Part shown: in pieces, positions 42,046 to 54,169 of the stretch
Numbering within the stretch: the stretch's first letter is position 1
Layout: every line of letters begins with the position of its first letter
Source of the DNA: Streptomyces lienomycini
GTDB lineage: Bacteria; Actinomycetota; Actinomycetes; Streptomycetales; Streptomycetaceae
Direction: 5' to 3'
DNA: 64,000 nt
Assembly (NCBI RefSeq): GCF_027947595.1
Contig: NZ_CP116257.1
Coordinates: 992,001-1,056,000 of the forward strand
Program-made: the position numbers and the translations under genes
Notes under the pieces: model-generated
Databases searched by the model: none
What the model was told of the DNA's origin: nothing
The model's input: only the letters and a program-made list of their open reading frames with translations

Positions 42046-44618
42046 GGCGCCCCAACGGACTCGCCCGCGAGGCCGTCCGCTTCAAGCCCGCGTCCTTCGC
42101 GGGGACCTTCCTCGCGCTGCTGATGTCCGCCCTGATCGTCTCGGCCTGCGGCATCCTGCTCGAGACCGGCCTGCGCGCCGCCGTGCCGCCGGAGCGGTAC
42201 GCGAACGCGCCGGTCGTCGCGGCGGCGGACCAGAACGAGTACGTCGTCACCGGCAGCGGCGAGGACCTCGAGAAGGAGGCGACGCCGCTGCCCGACACGG
42301 CGCGGATGGACGCCGCCCTGGCGGCGAGGGCCGCCGAGGCGCCGGGTGCGGCCGCCGCCGTCGCGGACTTCACCTTCCCGGTGCACGCGACGGACACCGG
42401 CACCGGGACCGACTCCGGCACCGGCTCCGGCTCCGGCTCCGGCTCCCGCGCCCGTGCACTGCCCGTCGCGGGCGGTGCGCTCACCGCGCACGGATGGGGC
42501 TCGCACACCTTCACCGGCACCTCGCTGACCAGCGGCTCCGCACCCCGCGAGGGGGAGGTCGTCCTCGACGCGGGCACCGCCCGTGCCGCGCACGCCGCCG
42601 TCGGGGACACGGTCGTACTGGAGACCGCCGCCGGGCGGCAGGACTTCCGCGTCGCCGGTGTCGCCGAGGCCGGGCCCGGGGACACCGCCCGCACCACCGA
42701 GGGCGGCGCCCTGACCTGGTTCGCCGACACCCAGGCCGCCACCCTCGCCGGACACCCCGGCAAGGCCGACGCCGTGGTCGTGCTGGCCGAGCGGGGCACC
42801 GGGACCGCCGCCCTCGCCGACGCCGTGCAGCAGGCCCTCACCGGCTCCGGCGTCCAGGTCCGCACCGGCGACGACCGCGGCGCCGTCGAGGACCCGGGCC
42901 TCGGGTACGCCAAGGTGACGCTCTTCGGCATCGGCGGCTCCTTCGGCGGCATCGCGGCCATCGTCGCGGTCTTCACCGCCGCCGGGACCGTCGCCCTCTC
43001 GGTCGGTCAGCGGGCCCGCGAGTTCGCCCTGCTGCGCGCCGTCGGCGCCACCCCGCGGCAGGTCCGCCGCGCCGTCGCCTGCGAAGCACTGCTCGTCGCG
43101 CCGCTCGCCGGGATCGTCGGCTGCCTGCCCGGCATCGGGCTCGCCCACTGGTGGTTCGGCCAGCTCCAGGACCGGGGCGCCGTCCCGCACGCCGTGGACC
43201 TGCACGTCTCCGGGTTTCCGCTGCTCGCCGCCGTCGTCATGGGGCTCCTGACGGCGCTCGGCGCGGGCTGGGCGGCCGGACGCCGGCCCGCGAGGATCAA
43301 GCCGGGACAGGCGCTGTCCGAGGCGTCGCTGGAGCGGCTGCGGCCCGGACCGGTCCGTACCCTCCTCGGCGTCGGCGCCCTCGTCGGGGGCGCGATCCTC
43401 ACCGGCGTGTCCGCCCGCTCCGCCGGGGACGACGCGGCGGGTGCCGCCCTCGGCGTCGTCATGCTCTTCATGCTCGCCGTCGGGCTGCTCGGCCCGCTGG
43501 TGGCCCGGCTGTGCGCCGGCCTGTTCGGCCTCCCGCTGCGCGGCGCGGGCCCGGCGGCCCAGCTCGCGGCCGCCAACTCCCGTACCAACGCCCGCCGTCT
43601 CGCCTCCGCGATCACTCCGATCGTGCTCGCCGTGGCGTTCTCCTCGACCCTCGTGTTCATGCACACCAGCGAGACCCACGCCGCCGACCGGCAACTGCGC
43701 GCGGGCGTCACCGCGGACCACGTGGTGACGGACCCGGCCGGGCTCCCGGTGGACGCGGCGGACCGCGCCGCCCGCGTGCCGGGCGTGGAGGCGGCCGTCG
43801 GACTGCTGAACACGCAGGTGCTCGTGCCGACCGGCTCCGGCGAGTTCAAGGCGCTCCAGGGCGCGGCCACCCAGGGCGTCACCGGTTCCGGCGCCGAACT
43901 GGCGGAGGTGCAGGACCTGGACGTGCGCGACGGCGGCCTCGACCGGCTGGGCGAGGGGCGCATCGCCATCGACAGGACCCTGGCGACCTCGGCGGACGCC
44001 GGCGTCGGCGACCGGCTCCCGCTCTACCTCCCCGACGGCACGGAGGTCAGCCCCGAGATCGTCGCGGTCTACGAGCGCGGCCTCGGACTGGCCACGGTCA
44101 CCATGGACCGGGCGTCCCTGGACGGGCACGTCACCTCGGCCTTCGACAGCACGCTGCTGGTACGGGGCGGCTCGGCGAAGTCCCTCACCGACCTGGGCGA
44201 GGTCACCGACGCCTCCGGCTACGCCACCGAGCAGAACCTCGACGCGAGGCTCGGCGCCTGGATGAACAACACGATGGCCGCGGTACTCGGCGGATTCGCC
44301 GCCGTCGCGGCGGTCAACACCCTGGTCATGACGGTCCTGGACCGCCGCCGCGAGCTGGGCACGCTGCGCCTGGTGGGCTCCACCCGGCGTCAGGTGATGA
44401 CGATGCTCCGCTGGGAGGGCCTGCTGGTCGCCGGGGTGGGGCTGGTCCTCGGCTCCGCGATCGCCGCGGCCACGCTCATCCCCATGATGAGCGGCGTCAC
44501 CGGCGACCTGCCGTACGTACCGCCGCTGACGTACGGGGCCCTCGCGGCCGCCGTCGGCGGCCTGGCACTCCTCGCGGTCACGCTGCCGGCCCGGGCCGCG
44601 CTGCGCCGCTGGTCCTAG
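42042..44618 (+). CDS. ABC transporter permease with two FtsX domains
   Basis: About 858 residues. The N-terminal membrane helix (FLALLMSALIVSACGILLETG) is followed by a large external domain. One FtsX domain lies near residues 290-420 (IGGSFGGIAAIVAVFTAAGT, REFALLRAVGATPRQVRRAV), a second external domain in the middle, and a second FtsX domain at the C-terminus (VNTLVMTVLDRRRELGTLRL, STRRQVMTML). This is the large mechanotransmission-type permease. Residues ~119-135 are a Gly/Ser/Thr low-complexity linker encoded by a CTCCGG/CACCGG simple repeat (42397-42450), likely length-variable. Confidence 0.92.
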   Translation: MRRPNGLAREAVRFKPASFAGTFLALLMSALIVSACGILLETGLRAAVPPERYANAPVVAAADQNEYVVTGSGEDLEKEATPLPDTARMDAALAARAAEAPGAAAAVADFTFPVHATDTGTGTDSGTGSGSGSGSRARALPVAGGALTAHGWGSHTFTGTSLTSGSAPREGEVVLDAGTARAAHAAVGDTVVLETAAGRQDFRVAGVAEAGPGDTARTTEGGALTWFADTQAATLAGHPGKADAVVVLAERGTGTAALADAVQQALTGSGVQVRTGDDRGAVEDPGLGYAKVTLFGIGGSFGGIAAIVAVFTAAGTVALSVGQRAREFALLRAVGATPRQVRRAVACEALLVAPLAGIVGCLPGIGLAHWWFGQLQDRGAVPHAVDLHVSGFPLLAAVVMGLLTALGAGWAAGRRPARIKPGQALSEASLERLRPGPVRTLLGVGALVGGAILTGVSARSAGDDAAGAALGVVMLFMLAVGLLGPLVARLCAGLFGLPLRGAGPAAQLAAANSRTNARRLASAITPIVLAVAFSSTLVFMHTSETHAADRQLRAGVTADHVVTDPAGLPVDAADRAARVPGVEAAVGLLNTQVLVPTGSGEFKALQGAATQGVTGSGAELAEVQDLDVRDGGLDRLGEGRIAIDRTLATSADAGVGDRLPLYLPDGTEVSPEIVAVYERGLGLATVTMDRASLDGHVTSAFDSTLLVRGGSAKSLTDLGEVTDASGYATEQNLDARLGAWMNNTMAAVLGGFAAVAAVNTLVMTVLDRRRELGTLRLVGSTRRQVMTMLRWEGLLVAGVGLVLGSAIAAATLIPMMSGVTGDLPYVPPLTYGALAAAVGGLALLAVTLPARAALRRWS

Positions 44619-44649
44619 CGCGGGCGTACGGGCGAACGCGCCGAGCATT

Positions 44650-44676
44650 CCCTCCGCACCCTCCGCACCCTCCGCG
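44650..44676. repeat. 9-bp tandem repeat between ABC permease and MFS genes
   Basis: CCCTCCGCA occurs twice in tandem, then CCCTCCGCG. It lies in the 123-bp gap; possible slippage site, no function evident. Confidence 0.5.
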
Positions 44677-44741
44677 CCCCCGCGCGCTCCCACGACCGCT
44701 CCCTCGACGGCCGTCACCCGGCCACGACGCGAAGGACACGC

Positions 44742-46136
44742 ATGACCACCATCCTGGCTCCCCCGGTCCGCATCGGGAAGGCCGCTGTCGGATCCCTCGG
44801 CCTACTCGCGCTGTCCACCGGCGCCCTGGAGTCGGTGGTGTCACCGACGATCCCGCTTCTCGAACGCGAACTGGACATGAGCCAGTCCGAGGGGGCGCTG
44901 CTCAGCATCGTGCTCCTCATCACCGGCGCGCTCATCACCCCGTTGGCGGGCAAGTTCGGCGACCGCTACGGCGGGAAACGGGTGCTGATCCGGCTGATGG
45001 CGGTCGTCGCCGTCGGCGGCACCGTGTCCTCCCTCGCCCCGAACCTGCCCGTGCTGCTGCTCGGACAGGTGCTGCAGGGGGCGATGGTGGGGGCGCTGCC
45101 CCTGTCGTTCATCGTGGTGCGCAAGAACCTCCCCGCCGGAGCGTCGAAGGTCGCCATCGGGGTGGTCAGCGGCCTCTTCGTCGGGGGAGGGATGGTCGGC
45201 ATGCTGTCGGCCGGGCCGGTGGCGGAACAGCTCTCCCGGCACTGGATGTTCGCGCTGCCCACGATCGCGGTCGTCGGGGCCACCCTGCTCGTGAACAGGC
45301 TCATGCCGTCCGATCCGCCGGGCGCCCCGGACGGCGGCGGCATCGACTGGCCCGGCCTGCTGCTCCTGAGCGGGATGCTGGTCACGCTCATGCTCGTACT
45401 CGCCCTGGCGCCCGAAGCCGGCTCGCACCCACTCGTACTCGGCGCCCTCGTCGTGCTGCTGGCCGCACTCGTCGCCGGCTGGGTGTCCGTCGAACGGCGG
45501 GCGGCCGCGCCGATGATCGACCTGCGGATGCTGGCCCGGCCCGCGATCTGGAAGGCGTGCGTGCTGACGTTCGTCATCTGTCTCGGCACCTCGATGGCGG
45601 TCTATCTCGTTCCGCAGCTGCTCGACGAGCGCGGCGACGGATACGGCTTCGGCGCGAGCGCCACCGAGATCGGCTTCTTCCTGCTGCCCGGCGCCGTCGC
45701 CGCGACGCTGGCCGGGCCGCTCGGCGGGCTCGGGGACCGGCGTTTCGGCTCGCGGGCCGTGGTCGTCACCGGGGCCGTCATGATGGCCGTCTCCCTGGTG
45801 GTCCTGGCGTCCGTGCACACCGAGGTCTGGCACCTCGTCGTCGGCAAGGCCCTGATAGCGCTGGCCAACGGCCTGTGCGTCACGGCGATGATGACCAGCA
45901 CCGCCACGGCCGTCGCCGCCGAGGACACCGGCATCGCCACCAGCCTGATCCTGGTGAGCCGCGTACTCGGCTACGCCGTGGGCGGGCAGCTCGGCGGCGC
46001 GCTCCTCACCGCCGCCACCCCTTCCGGGTCGGAGGTCGCGGCCGAATCGGCCTACGTCACCGGCTTCGTCATCGCCGGCGCCGTCACGTCGCTGGCCCTC
46101 TTCGTCACCCGCACCCTGCCCAAAGGAGTCAAGTAA
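44742..46136 (+). CDS. Major facilitator superfamily exporter
   Basis: 464 residues with 12-14 hydrophobic segments. The loop 2-3 motif [14 protein letters not shown] is the conserved MFS motif A, and [16 protein letters not shown] resembles the DHA2-type drug:proton antiporter pattern. It probably expels a small hydrophobic molecule. GAAGGA precedes ATG 44742. Its stop overlaps the start of a flavin monooxygenase gene (TAATG), so export and oxidation of one compound are likely linked. Confidence 0.9.
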   Translation: MTTILAPPVRIGKAAVGSLGLLALSTGALESVVSPTIPLLERELDMSQSEGALLSIVLLITGALITPLAGKFGDRYGGKRVLIRLMAVVAVGGTVSSLAPNLPVLLLGQVLQGAMVGALPLSFIVVRKNLPAGASKVAIGVVSGLFVGGGMVGMLSAGPVAEQLSRHWMFALPTIAVVGATLLVNRLMPSDPPGAPDGGGIDWPGLLLLSGMLVTLMLVLALAPEAGSHPLVLGALVVLLAALVAGWVSVERRAAAPMIDLRMLARPAIWKACVLTFVICLGTSMAVYLVPQLLDERGDGYGFGASATEIGFFLLPGAVAATLAGPLGGLGDRRFGSRAVVVTGAVMMAVSLVVLASVHTEVWHLVVGKALIALANGLCVTAMMTSTATAVAAEDTGIATSLILVSRVLGYAVGGQLGGALLTAATPSGSEVAAESAYVTGFVIAGAVTSLALFVTRTLPKGVK

Positions 46137-47356
46137 TGACCCGCACCGACCAGTCGACGCCCCTGAGCGGCACACCGGGGCGCACGGCCTTGATATCCGG
46201 GGCCAGCATCGCGGGCCCCGCCCTCGCGTACTGGCTCAACCGCTACGGATACGCGGTCACGGTCGTGGAGAAGGCGCCCACCCTGCGCGGGGGCGGCTAC
46301 CCCGTCGACGTACGCGGCACCGCGCTGGAGGTCGTCCGGCGGATGGGGATCCTGCCGCGGCTGCGGGACGCGCACATCGACCTGCGGCGGCTGACCTTCC
46401 TCGACGCGGACGGCGGCGAGGTGGCCTCGCTGCACCCGCACGCCGTCACCGGCGGGGTCGCGGGCCGGGACCTGGAGGTGCGGCGCGGGGACCTCACCGA
46501 CGCGCTCCACCAGGCGGTCCGCGACGACGTGGAGTTCCTGTTCAACGACTCCGTCGACACCCTCGACCAGACCGGGCACGGGGTCGACGTCACCTTCCGC
46601 GGGGGCGGCAGCCGTACGTTCGACCTGGTGGTCGGCGCGGACGGCACGCATTCGCGTACCCGGGAGACGCTGTTCGGCCCCGAAGAGCGGTTCCACCACT
46701 ACCTCGGCTACTGCTTCGCCGTGTTCACCCTGCGCAACACCCTCGGCCTCTCCCACGAGACCGTGATGTGGAACGCCCCGGGCCGGGCCGCCGCGCTCTA
46801 CGCCGTCGGGGACGACGACGAGGTGCACGCCTTCCTGAACTTCGCCCGACCGGAACCCCCAACCGCCGCGTTCAGGGACCCGGACGCCCAACGCGCCCTG
46901 GTCGCCGAGACCTTCGCCGACGCGGGGTGGGAGGTTCCGGGCATGCTGGCCGCCCTGCGCGAGGCGGAGGACCTGTTCTTCGACGGGGTCGGCCAGATCC
47001 GCATGCCCCGCTGGTCCAGCCGCAGGGTCGCGCTGGTCGGCGACGCCGCGTACGCGCCCTCGTTCCTCACCGGACAGGGCACCAGCCTCGCCCTCGTCGG
47101 CGCCTACATGCTCGCCGGCCACCTCGCGGACCGGGACCACGCCGAGGGCTTCGCCGCCTACGAACGCGACACCCGGGAGTTCGTGACCGCGAACCAGGGC
47201 CTGGTCGGCCGGGGCGGCGCCACCCTCTTCCCGACCACCGCCCGGGACCTGGAGCGCCGCAACGCCCGGCTGCGCACCCTGAGCACCATCCCCGCCCCCC
47301 AGGGCCGGCCGGCCCACTCCGCCCTCACCCTGCCCGACTTCACGACCCCGAGGTGA
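46136..47356 (+). CDS. FAD-dependent monooxygenase (TetX/aromatic hydroxylase-like)
   Basis: 406 residues. The FAD-binding GxGxxG-like motif is [20 protein letters not shown]. The DG motif is [17 protein letters not shown], and the GD motif [20 protein letters not shown] binds the FAD ribityl. This is the class A hydroxylase group that includes TetX and rifampicin monooxygenases, as well as biosynthetic tailoring enzymes. Coupled to an MFS exporter, a role in detoxifying a drug-like molecule fits; tailoring or another catabolic role is possible. AAAGGAG precedes the ATG. Confidence 0.88.
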   Translation: MTRTDQSTPLSGTPGRTALISGASIAGPALAYWLNRYGYAVTVVEKAPTLRGGGYPVDVRGTALEVVRRMGILPRLRDAHIDLRRLTFLDADGGEVASLHPHAVTGGVAGRDLEVRRGDLTDALHQAVRDDVEFLFNDSVDTLDQTGHGVDVTFRGGGSRTFDLVVGADGTHSRTRETLFGPEERFHHYLGYCFAVFTLRNTLGLSHETVMWNAPGRAAALYAVGDDDEVHAFLNFARPEPPTAAFRDPDAQRALVAETFADAGWEVPGMLAALREAEDLFFDGVGQIRMPRWSSRRVALVGDAAYAPSFLTGQGTSLALVGAYMLAGHLADRDHAEGFAAYERDTREFVTANQGLVGRGGATLFPTTARDLERRNARLRTLSTIPAPQGRPAHSALTLPDFTTPR

Positions 47357-47487
47357 GCGCGGGGCCGGAGCACCGGCGGAGAGCACTCACCCGGTGCTCC
47401 GGACAGCGCACCGGCCGTGGCCATCCGCGACGTGCTCGCGGCGCGGATGGCCGCCCGCCCCAGGTGGGATCGTGCAACGATGGCGGT

Positions 47488-49515
47488 ATGAACCGACTTG
47501 CCGACGAGCAGTCGCCCTACCTGCTCCAACACGCCTCCAATCCGGTGGACTGGTGGCCGTGGGGCGAGGAGGCGATGGAAGAAGCCAGGCGGCGGGACGT
47601 GCCGGTGCTGCTCAGCGTCGGGTACGCGAGTTGCCACTGGTGCCACGTCATGGCGCACGAGTCGTTCGAGGACGGGCCCACCGCCGAGTTCCTCAACTCG
47701 CACTTCGTGCCCGTCAAGGTCGACCGCGAGGAGCGGCCCGACGTCGACGCCGTCTACATGGAGGCCGTGCAGGCGGCGACCGGGCAGGGCGGCTGGCCCA
47801 TGACCGTGTTCCTCACGCCGGACGCCGAGCCCTTCTACTTCGGCACCTACTTCCCGCCCGAGCCCCGGCACGGCATGCCCTCCTTCCGGCAGGTGCTGCA
47901 GGGCGTCCAGCAGGCCTGGGGGGAGCGGCGCGGTGAGGTCGCCGAGGTCGCCGGGAAGATCGTCCGGGATCTCGCCGGGCGGGAGATCTCCTTCGGCGAC
48001 GCCGAGCCGCCCGGTGAGGAGCAGCTCGGGCAGGCGCTGCTCGGGCTGACCCGGGAGTACGACGCGCAGCGCGGCGGGTTCGGCGGGGCGCCGAAGTTCC
48101 CGCCGTCCATGGTCGTCGAGTTCCTGCTCCGCCACCACGCCCGCACCGGAGCCGAGGGCGCGCTCCAGATGGCCCGCGACACCTGTGAGCGGATGGCCCG
48201 CGGCGGCATCTACGACCAGCTGGGCGGAGGCTTCGCCCGTTACTCCGTGGACCGCGACTGGGTCGTGCCGCACTTCGAGAAGATGCTGTACGACAACGCC
48301 CTGCTGTGCCGCGTCTACGCCCACCTCTGGCGGGCCACCGGCTCGGACCTCGCCCGCCGGGTCGCGCTGGAGACCGCCGACTTCATGGTGCGGGAACTGC
48401 GCACCGCCGAGGGCGGGTTCGCCTCCGCCCTGGACGCGGACAGCGACGACGGCACGGGCCGGCACGTCGAGGGCGCCTACTACGTGTGGACGCCCGCGCA
48501 GCTCACCGAGGTCCTCGGTGCCGAGGACGCGGAACTGGCCGCGCAGTACTTCGGCGTGACCGCGGAGGGCACCTTCGAGCTCGGCGCCTCCGTGCTGCAA
48601 CTGCCGCAGCAGGAGGGCGTGTTCGAAGCGGACCGGATCGCGTCGGTCCGGGAGCGGCTGCTGGCCGCCCGGGAGGGGCGCCCCGCTCCGGGCCGGGACG
48701 ACAAGGTGGTCGCCGCCTGGAACGGCCTGGCGATCGCCGCGCTCGCCGAGACCGGCGCCTACTTCGAGCGCCCCGACCTGGTGGAGGCCGCCGTCGCCGC
48801 CGCCGACCTGCTGGTGCGGCTGCACCTCGACGCGCACGTCCGGCTCACCCGCACCAGCAAGGACGGCCGGGCCGGTGCCAACGCCGGGGTGCTGGAGGAC
48901 TACGCCGACGTGGCGGAGGGCTTCCTCGCGCTGGCGTCCGTCACCGGGGAGGGCGTCTGGCTGGACTTCGCCGGTTTCCTGCTCGACCACGTCCTGACCC
49001 GGTTCACCGACGGGTCCGGCTCGCTGTACGACACCGCGGCCGACGCCGAGCGGCTGATCCGCCGCCCGCAGGACCCCACCGACAACGCCACCCCGTCCGG
49101 CTGGAGCGCCGCCGCGGGCGCCCTGCTGTCCTACGCCGCCCACACCGGCTCCGAGCCGCACCGCACCGCCGCCGAGCGCGCCCTCGGGGTGGTGAAGGCG
49201 CTCGGCCCGCGGGTCCCGCGGTTCGTCGGCTGGGGTCTGGCCACCGCGGAGGCGCTGCTCGACGGTCCCCGCGAGGTCGCCGTCGTCGGACCGGCGCCGG
49301 CCGACGGTGCCGTGCGGGGGCTGCACCGTACGGCGCTGCTGGGAACGGCGCCCGGAGCGGTCGTCGCCTTCGGCGCCGAGGGGAGCGACGAGTTCCCGTT
49401 GCTCGCCGGCCGCCCCCTGGTGGGCGGGGAGCCGGCCGCGTACGTCTGCCGGAACTTCACCTGCGACGCGCCGACGACCGATCCGCAGCGGCTCCGCGCC
49501 GCCCTGAACGACTGA
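47488..49515 (+). CDS. YyaL/Spermatogenesis-associated-20 type thioredoxin-domain protein
   Basis: 675 residues. N-terminal thioredoxin-like DUF255 domain with the hallmark [40 protein letters not shown] (CHWCH redox motif) and [15 protein letters not shown]. The large C-terminal (alpha/alpha)6-barrel resembles glycosidases or epimerases ([32 protein letters not shown]). Widely conserved; the bacterial function is not established. Stands alone. ATG 47488 has no strong Shine-Dalgarno. Confidence 0.9.
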   Translation: MNRLADEQSPYLLQHASNPVDWWPWGEEAMEEARRRDVPVLLSVGYASCHWCHVMAHESFEDGPTAEFLNSHFVPVKVDREERPDVDAVYMEAVQAATGQGGWPMTVFLTPDAEPFYFGTYFPPEPRHGMPSFRQVLQGVQQAWGERRGEVAEVAGKIVRDLAGREISFGDAEPPGEEQLGQALLGLTREYDAQRGGFGGAPKFPPSMVVEFLLRHHARTGAEGALQMARDTCERMARGGIYDQLGGGFARYSVDRDWVVPHFEKMLYDNALLCRVYAHLWRATGSDLARRVALETADFMVRELRTAEGGFASALDADSDDGTGRHVEGAYYVWTPAQLTEVLGAEDAELAAQYFGVTAEGTFELGASVLQLPQQEGVFEADRIASVRERLLAAREGRPAPGRDDKVVAAWNGLAIAALAETGAYFERPDLVEAAVAAADLLVRLHLDAHVRLTRTSKDGRAGANAGVLEDYADVAEGFLALASVTGEGVWLDFAGFLLDHVLTRFTDGSGSLYDTAADAERLIRRPQDPTDNATPSGWSAAAGALLSYAAHTGSEPHRTAAERALGVVKALGPRVPRFVGWGLATAEALLDGPREVAVVGPAPADGAVRGLHRTALLGTAPGAVVAFGAEGSDEFPLLAGRPLVGGEPAAYVCRNFTCDAPTTDPQRLRAALND

Positions 49516-49539
49516 CCGGCCGGGACCCGGCCGGGGCCG

Positions 49540-49890
49540 TCAGGCGCCGGCGAGGATCAGCAGGCCCAGCGTGAGCTGGGCGCCCCACTGGAGGAAGACG
49601 GCCGCGCGCCTGGCGGACACCCACCGGGCGCGGGGCCAGAACAGGGCCAGGACGCCCAGGGCGACCGAGGTCCAGAAGCAGGCCCACAGGAGGCCGCCGG
49701 GCACGTGCGAGCACTGCCCGCTGGTCATCAGGCACTGGGTGCCGCGCTCGGTGGAGAGCACGAGGATCCAGGCGACGAGGACCGTCGGCGGGAGCAGGAC
49801 GAGCCCGGCCGCTGAGCCGACGGTCAGGGCACGGGCGGAGCGCCGCGCCGGGGCGGGGCGCGCGGACGGGGTCCGGGACAGGGTGGTCAT
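49540..49890 (-). CDS. Small integral membrane protein
   Basis: About 116 residues with three hydrophobic segments (SAAGLVLLPPTVLVAWILVL, LLWACFWTSVALGVLALFW, FLQWGAQLTLGLLILAG) and two Cys in the first external loop (CLMTSGQC) that could pair. Start ATG 49890; ATG 49899 is also in frame. Unrecognised function. Confidence 0.7.
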   Translation of the reverse strand: MTTLSRTPSARPAPARRSARALTVGSAAGLVLLPPTVLVAWILVLSTERGTQCLMTSGQCSHVPGGLLWACFWTSVALGVLALFWPRARWVSARRAAVFLQWGAQLTLGLLILAGA

Positions 49891-49939
49891 GCCGGCCATC
49901 CCACCGCGCGGACCGGCCGCCGGTGATCGGCCGGCCTAC

Positions 49940-50671
49940 TCAACCGCCGTGAGTACTCCTGCTCACCGCGCGCTCCACGATGGCCTGGAGCTGTTCGTGG
50001 TGCGCGCCCCGCCAGTACGCGCGTCCGCACGCGGTGCACTGGGCGAAGACGTCGTACGACCGCTGCGTCCCGTCCTCGAGCCGGTCCGCCACCTCGTCCT
50101 TGGTGGCCTCCTTCAGCAGGCCGTTGCAGGCGGTGCACCGGGTCCACGGGTGCAGTGCGGGCCGGAACCGGTCCAGGACGTCGTGCAGTTGTTCCTCGGG
50201 GGCCGTGCTGTAGACGTACGCCCCGGCCCACAGTTCACGTCGGCGCAGCAGCCCCCGGTCGCGGCTGAGCATGACCCGCTTCTCCGCCGCCGACAGCGCG
50301 GCGAGCGCCGGGTCGCCGAGGTCCGTCGACTCGTAGGCCGTGTCCACGCCGAGCAGCCGCAGTCGGCGGGCCAGGGTGCCCAGGTGCACGTCGAGGAGGA
50401 AGCGCAGCGGGGCGCCCGGGACCCGCTGGGGGTGCCCTACGGCCCGTACGGTCACCGACTCGCCGCCCGTGGGCACGTAGCCGGTCTCCACCTCGCGGCC
50501 GTCCACGAGGAGTGTGCCGACCTCGGTCAGCGGGACGCCGAGGGACTCGACGAGGTGACCGAGTGTGGAGACGCCGTCGGTGGCGGTGCGGGCCGTGCCG
50601 GTGGGGCGGGCGCGGGGGACGAACAGGCGCAGCCCGGGGGCGAACTCGACGTGGATCTCGGGACCGTTCAC
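49940..50671 (-). CDS. Mut7-C RNAse-domain protein with ubiquitin-like N-terminus
   Basis: About 243 residues. Residues 1-90 (IHVEFAPGLRLFVPRARPTG, VPTGGESVTVRAV) look like a ubiquitin/ThiS-like beta-grasp domain. The rest is Mut7-C: a PIN-like nuclease core (RFLLDVHLGTLARRLRLLGV, DRGLLRRREL with acidic residues) followed by a zinc ribbon CTACNGLL...CTACGRAYWRG. Such fusions are annotated as predicted RNA-processing proteins; the substrate is unknown. GTG 50671 chosen as start; it fits the beta-grasp boundary. Confidence 0.85.
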   Translation of the reverse strand: MNGPEIHVEFAPGLRLFVPRARPTGTARTATDGVSTLGHLVESLGVPLTEVGTLLVDGREVETGYVPTGGESVTVRAVGHPQRVPGAPLRFLLDVHLGTLARRLRLLGVDTAYESTDLGDPALAALSAAEKRVMLSRDRGLLRRRELWAGAYVYSTAPEEQLHDVLDRFRPALHPWTRCTACNGLLKEATKDEVADRLEDGTQRSYDVFAQCTACGRAYWRGAHHEQLQAIVERAVSRSTHGG

Positions 50672-50712
50672 CCGGTCAGGATGGCACGGGGAGGCGGACG
50701 GCCGGTCACCGG

Positions 50713-51417
50713 CTAGTACGCGACCAGCGAGATCCCCACGTAGTGCGCGATGAAGGCGGCCAGGGTGAAGGAGTGGAAGACCTCGTGGAAGCCGAACCAG
50801 CGCGGTGAGGGGTTGGGGCGTTTGAGGCCGTAGATCACGCCGCCGACGCTGTAGAGCAGCCCGCCGACGATCACCAGGACGAGGACGGCGATGCCGCCGG
50901 CCCGCATGAACTCGGGGAGGTAGAAGACGGCCGCCCAGCCCATGGCGAGGTAGCACGGGGTGTAGAGCCAGCGCGGGGCGCCGACCCAGAAGACGCGGAA
51001 GACTATGCCGGCCGCGGCGGCGGCCCAGATGCCCCACAGCAGCCACTCGCCCTGGGCGCCGGGCAGCAGCAGCATCGTGAGCGGGGTGTAGGTGCCCGCG
51101 ATGATCAGGAAGATGTTGGCGTGGTCGAGGCGGCGCAGCACGCCGTCCATGCGGGGGCTCCAGTCGCCCCGGTGGTAGAGCGCGCTGACGCCGAACAGCA
51201 GGCAGGCCGTCAGGACGTAGATCCCGCAGGCGATGCGGCCTTCGGGGGACTCGGCGAGCGCGGTCAGCACCAGCCCGGCGATCAGGACGGCCGGGAACAT
51301 GCCGAGATGAAGCCAGCCGCGGAGCTTCGGCTTGACCGGATGCGGGAGGGAAAGCGCGACAGGGCCGCGGCCGGCGGCCGCCGGGTCCCTGGGCGCGTCG
51401 GGGACGGACGCAGTCAT
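50713..51417 (-). CDS. Haemolysin III / PAQR family membrane protein
   Basis: 234 residues with seven membrane segments. The conserved PAQR/YqfA signatures are present: SALYHRGDWSPRMDGVLRRLDHANIFLIIAGTYTP region (about 77-111, His/Asp metal ligands) and GFHEVFHSFTLAAFIAHYVG with the paired His. Members may be zinc-dependent ceramidase-like hydrolases or membrane-homeostasis factors; haemolysis is historical naming. The upstream region (51430-51470) is AT-rich and includes TACGG-TT-CCGTA. Confidence 0.9.
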   Translation of the reverse strand: MTASVPDAPRDPAAAGRGPVALSLPHPVKPKLRGWLHLGMFPAVLIAGLVLTALAESPEGRIACGIYVLTACLLFGVSALYHRGDWSPRMDGVLRRLDHANIFLIIAGTYTPLTMLLLPGAQGEWLLWGIWAAAAAGIVFRVFWVGAPRWLYTPCYLAMGWAAVFYLPEFMRAGGIAVLVLVIVGGLLYSVGGVIYGLKRPNPSPRWFGFHEVFHSFTLAAFIAHYVGISLVAY

Positions 51418-51714
51418 GGGCGCATCGTACCTACGGTTCCGTAAGTTACGTATCAGTACGCATGTATGACGAACAGCGAGTGGCCATCGTCTCACGAGGC
51501 ACCCGGGCGCGCACCCCTCTCGTGCCCGGGTGCGGGTACGTGGCGATCCTCACGCCGCTCAGGTGTGACGCCCTCTGGACAGATGGGCGCTCGAGTCGGA
51601 TGATCAAATGAGTGCGGTCGACACCGGATGAGCGCCCACGAGGTCAACGTCACGCATCCGGGTCGCAGCCCCCACGGGGCCTCTCAACAAAAAACCCCTC
51701 ATTTAGGAGCAATC
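51418..51714. promoter_or_regulatory. Divergent control region, haemolysin III-like gene and pckG
   Basis: About 300 bp without a credible gene. Near 51432-51443 lies TACGGTTCCGTA (imperfect centre). The last 45 bp before pckG is unusually A/T-rich for the window (CAACAAAAAACCCCTCATTTA), leading into TAGGAG and GTG. Likely holds both promoters and a pckG 5' untranslated region; no clear operator. Confidence 0.35.
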
Positions 51715-53577
<1,863 letters not shown>

Positions 53578-53677
53578 GCACCTGCCGCCACCCGCCTGGC
53601 ACCCCTCATCTCCGCGGCCGGTCCGGCTAGCCCTGACCCGCGAAGTCGTCACGAAGGCCGGCCGCGAGGGGGCCTCC

Positions 53678-53713
53678 CCGCGCTCCAGTAGCTCGCAGTA
53701 CCCCGGAGCGCGG
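53678..53713 (+). terminator. Hairpin in the gap after pckG
   Basis: CCGCGCTCC (53678-53686) pairs with GGAGCGCGG (53705-53713), with an 18-nt loop. The gap 53578-53883 contains nothing gene-like; this is the only clear structure, possibly the pckG terminator. Confidence 0.35.
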
Positions 53714-53883
53714 AGAAGCCCCGCTCTCGGGCCGGGTCCCCGCACAACGGCGTGCGGCGGACCCGGCCCTTCGGCGTCTCGCGCGGTGTCCGGTACGCGG
53801 TGCGGGCCGGTGTGGGGGCGGAGGAGGTGTGCGGCTCTCCCCGACGCGGGTACCCGGGAGGCCGGCAGAAGGAGGGATGCGCC

Positions 53884-54069
53884 ATGGCAGACGGTGGTGA
53901 CGACTTCTACTCGCGCGACCGGCCGCAGGACCCGGACCCGGCGCTGCGCGAGGACCGTCCCCGCGGTGGTGGTCCGGAGGATCCGGGCAGCCGCGGCACC
54001 TGGCCGGTGTGGGCGATCATCCTCGCGATCGTCGTGCTGTTCGTCGTCTTCGTGGTGATCTTCGGCTGA
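53884..54069 (+). CDS. Small tail-anchored membrane protein
   Basis: 61 residues: a polar, Asp/Arg/Gly/Pro-rich N-terminal 40 residues, then VWAIILAIVVLFVVFVVIFG at the extreme C-terminus. Tail-anchored with the N-terminus probably cytosolic. GAAGGAGGG 7 nt before ATG 53884 is an excellent ribosome binding site, supporting it as a real small gene. No function known. Confidence 0.75.
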   Translation: MADGGDDFYSRDRPQDPDPALREDRPRGGGPEDPGSRGTWPVWAIILAIVVLFVVFVVIFG

Positions 54070-54169
54070 TCTCCGGCCGACCCGCGGGGACGAGGACGTG
54101 CGTGGCGCCCGGTCCGCGCGTCGCTGCGGGTGCGCGCGGACCGGGGCCGTTCGGGGGAGCCCGGAGGGC

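Noticed and set aside
42020..46135. Very long Arg-rich frame across the ABC permease and MFS genes
   Set aside because: Shadow frame; the real gene in this frame begins only at 46136 (flavin monooxygenase).
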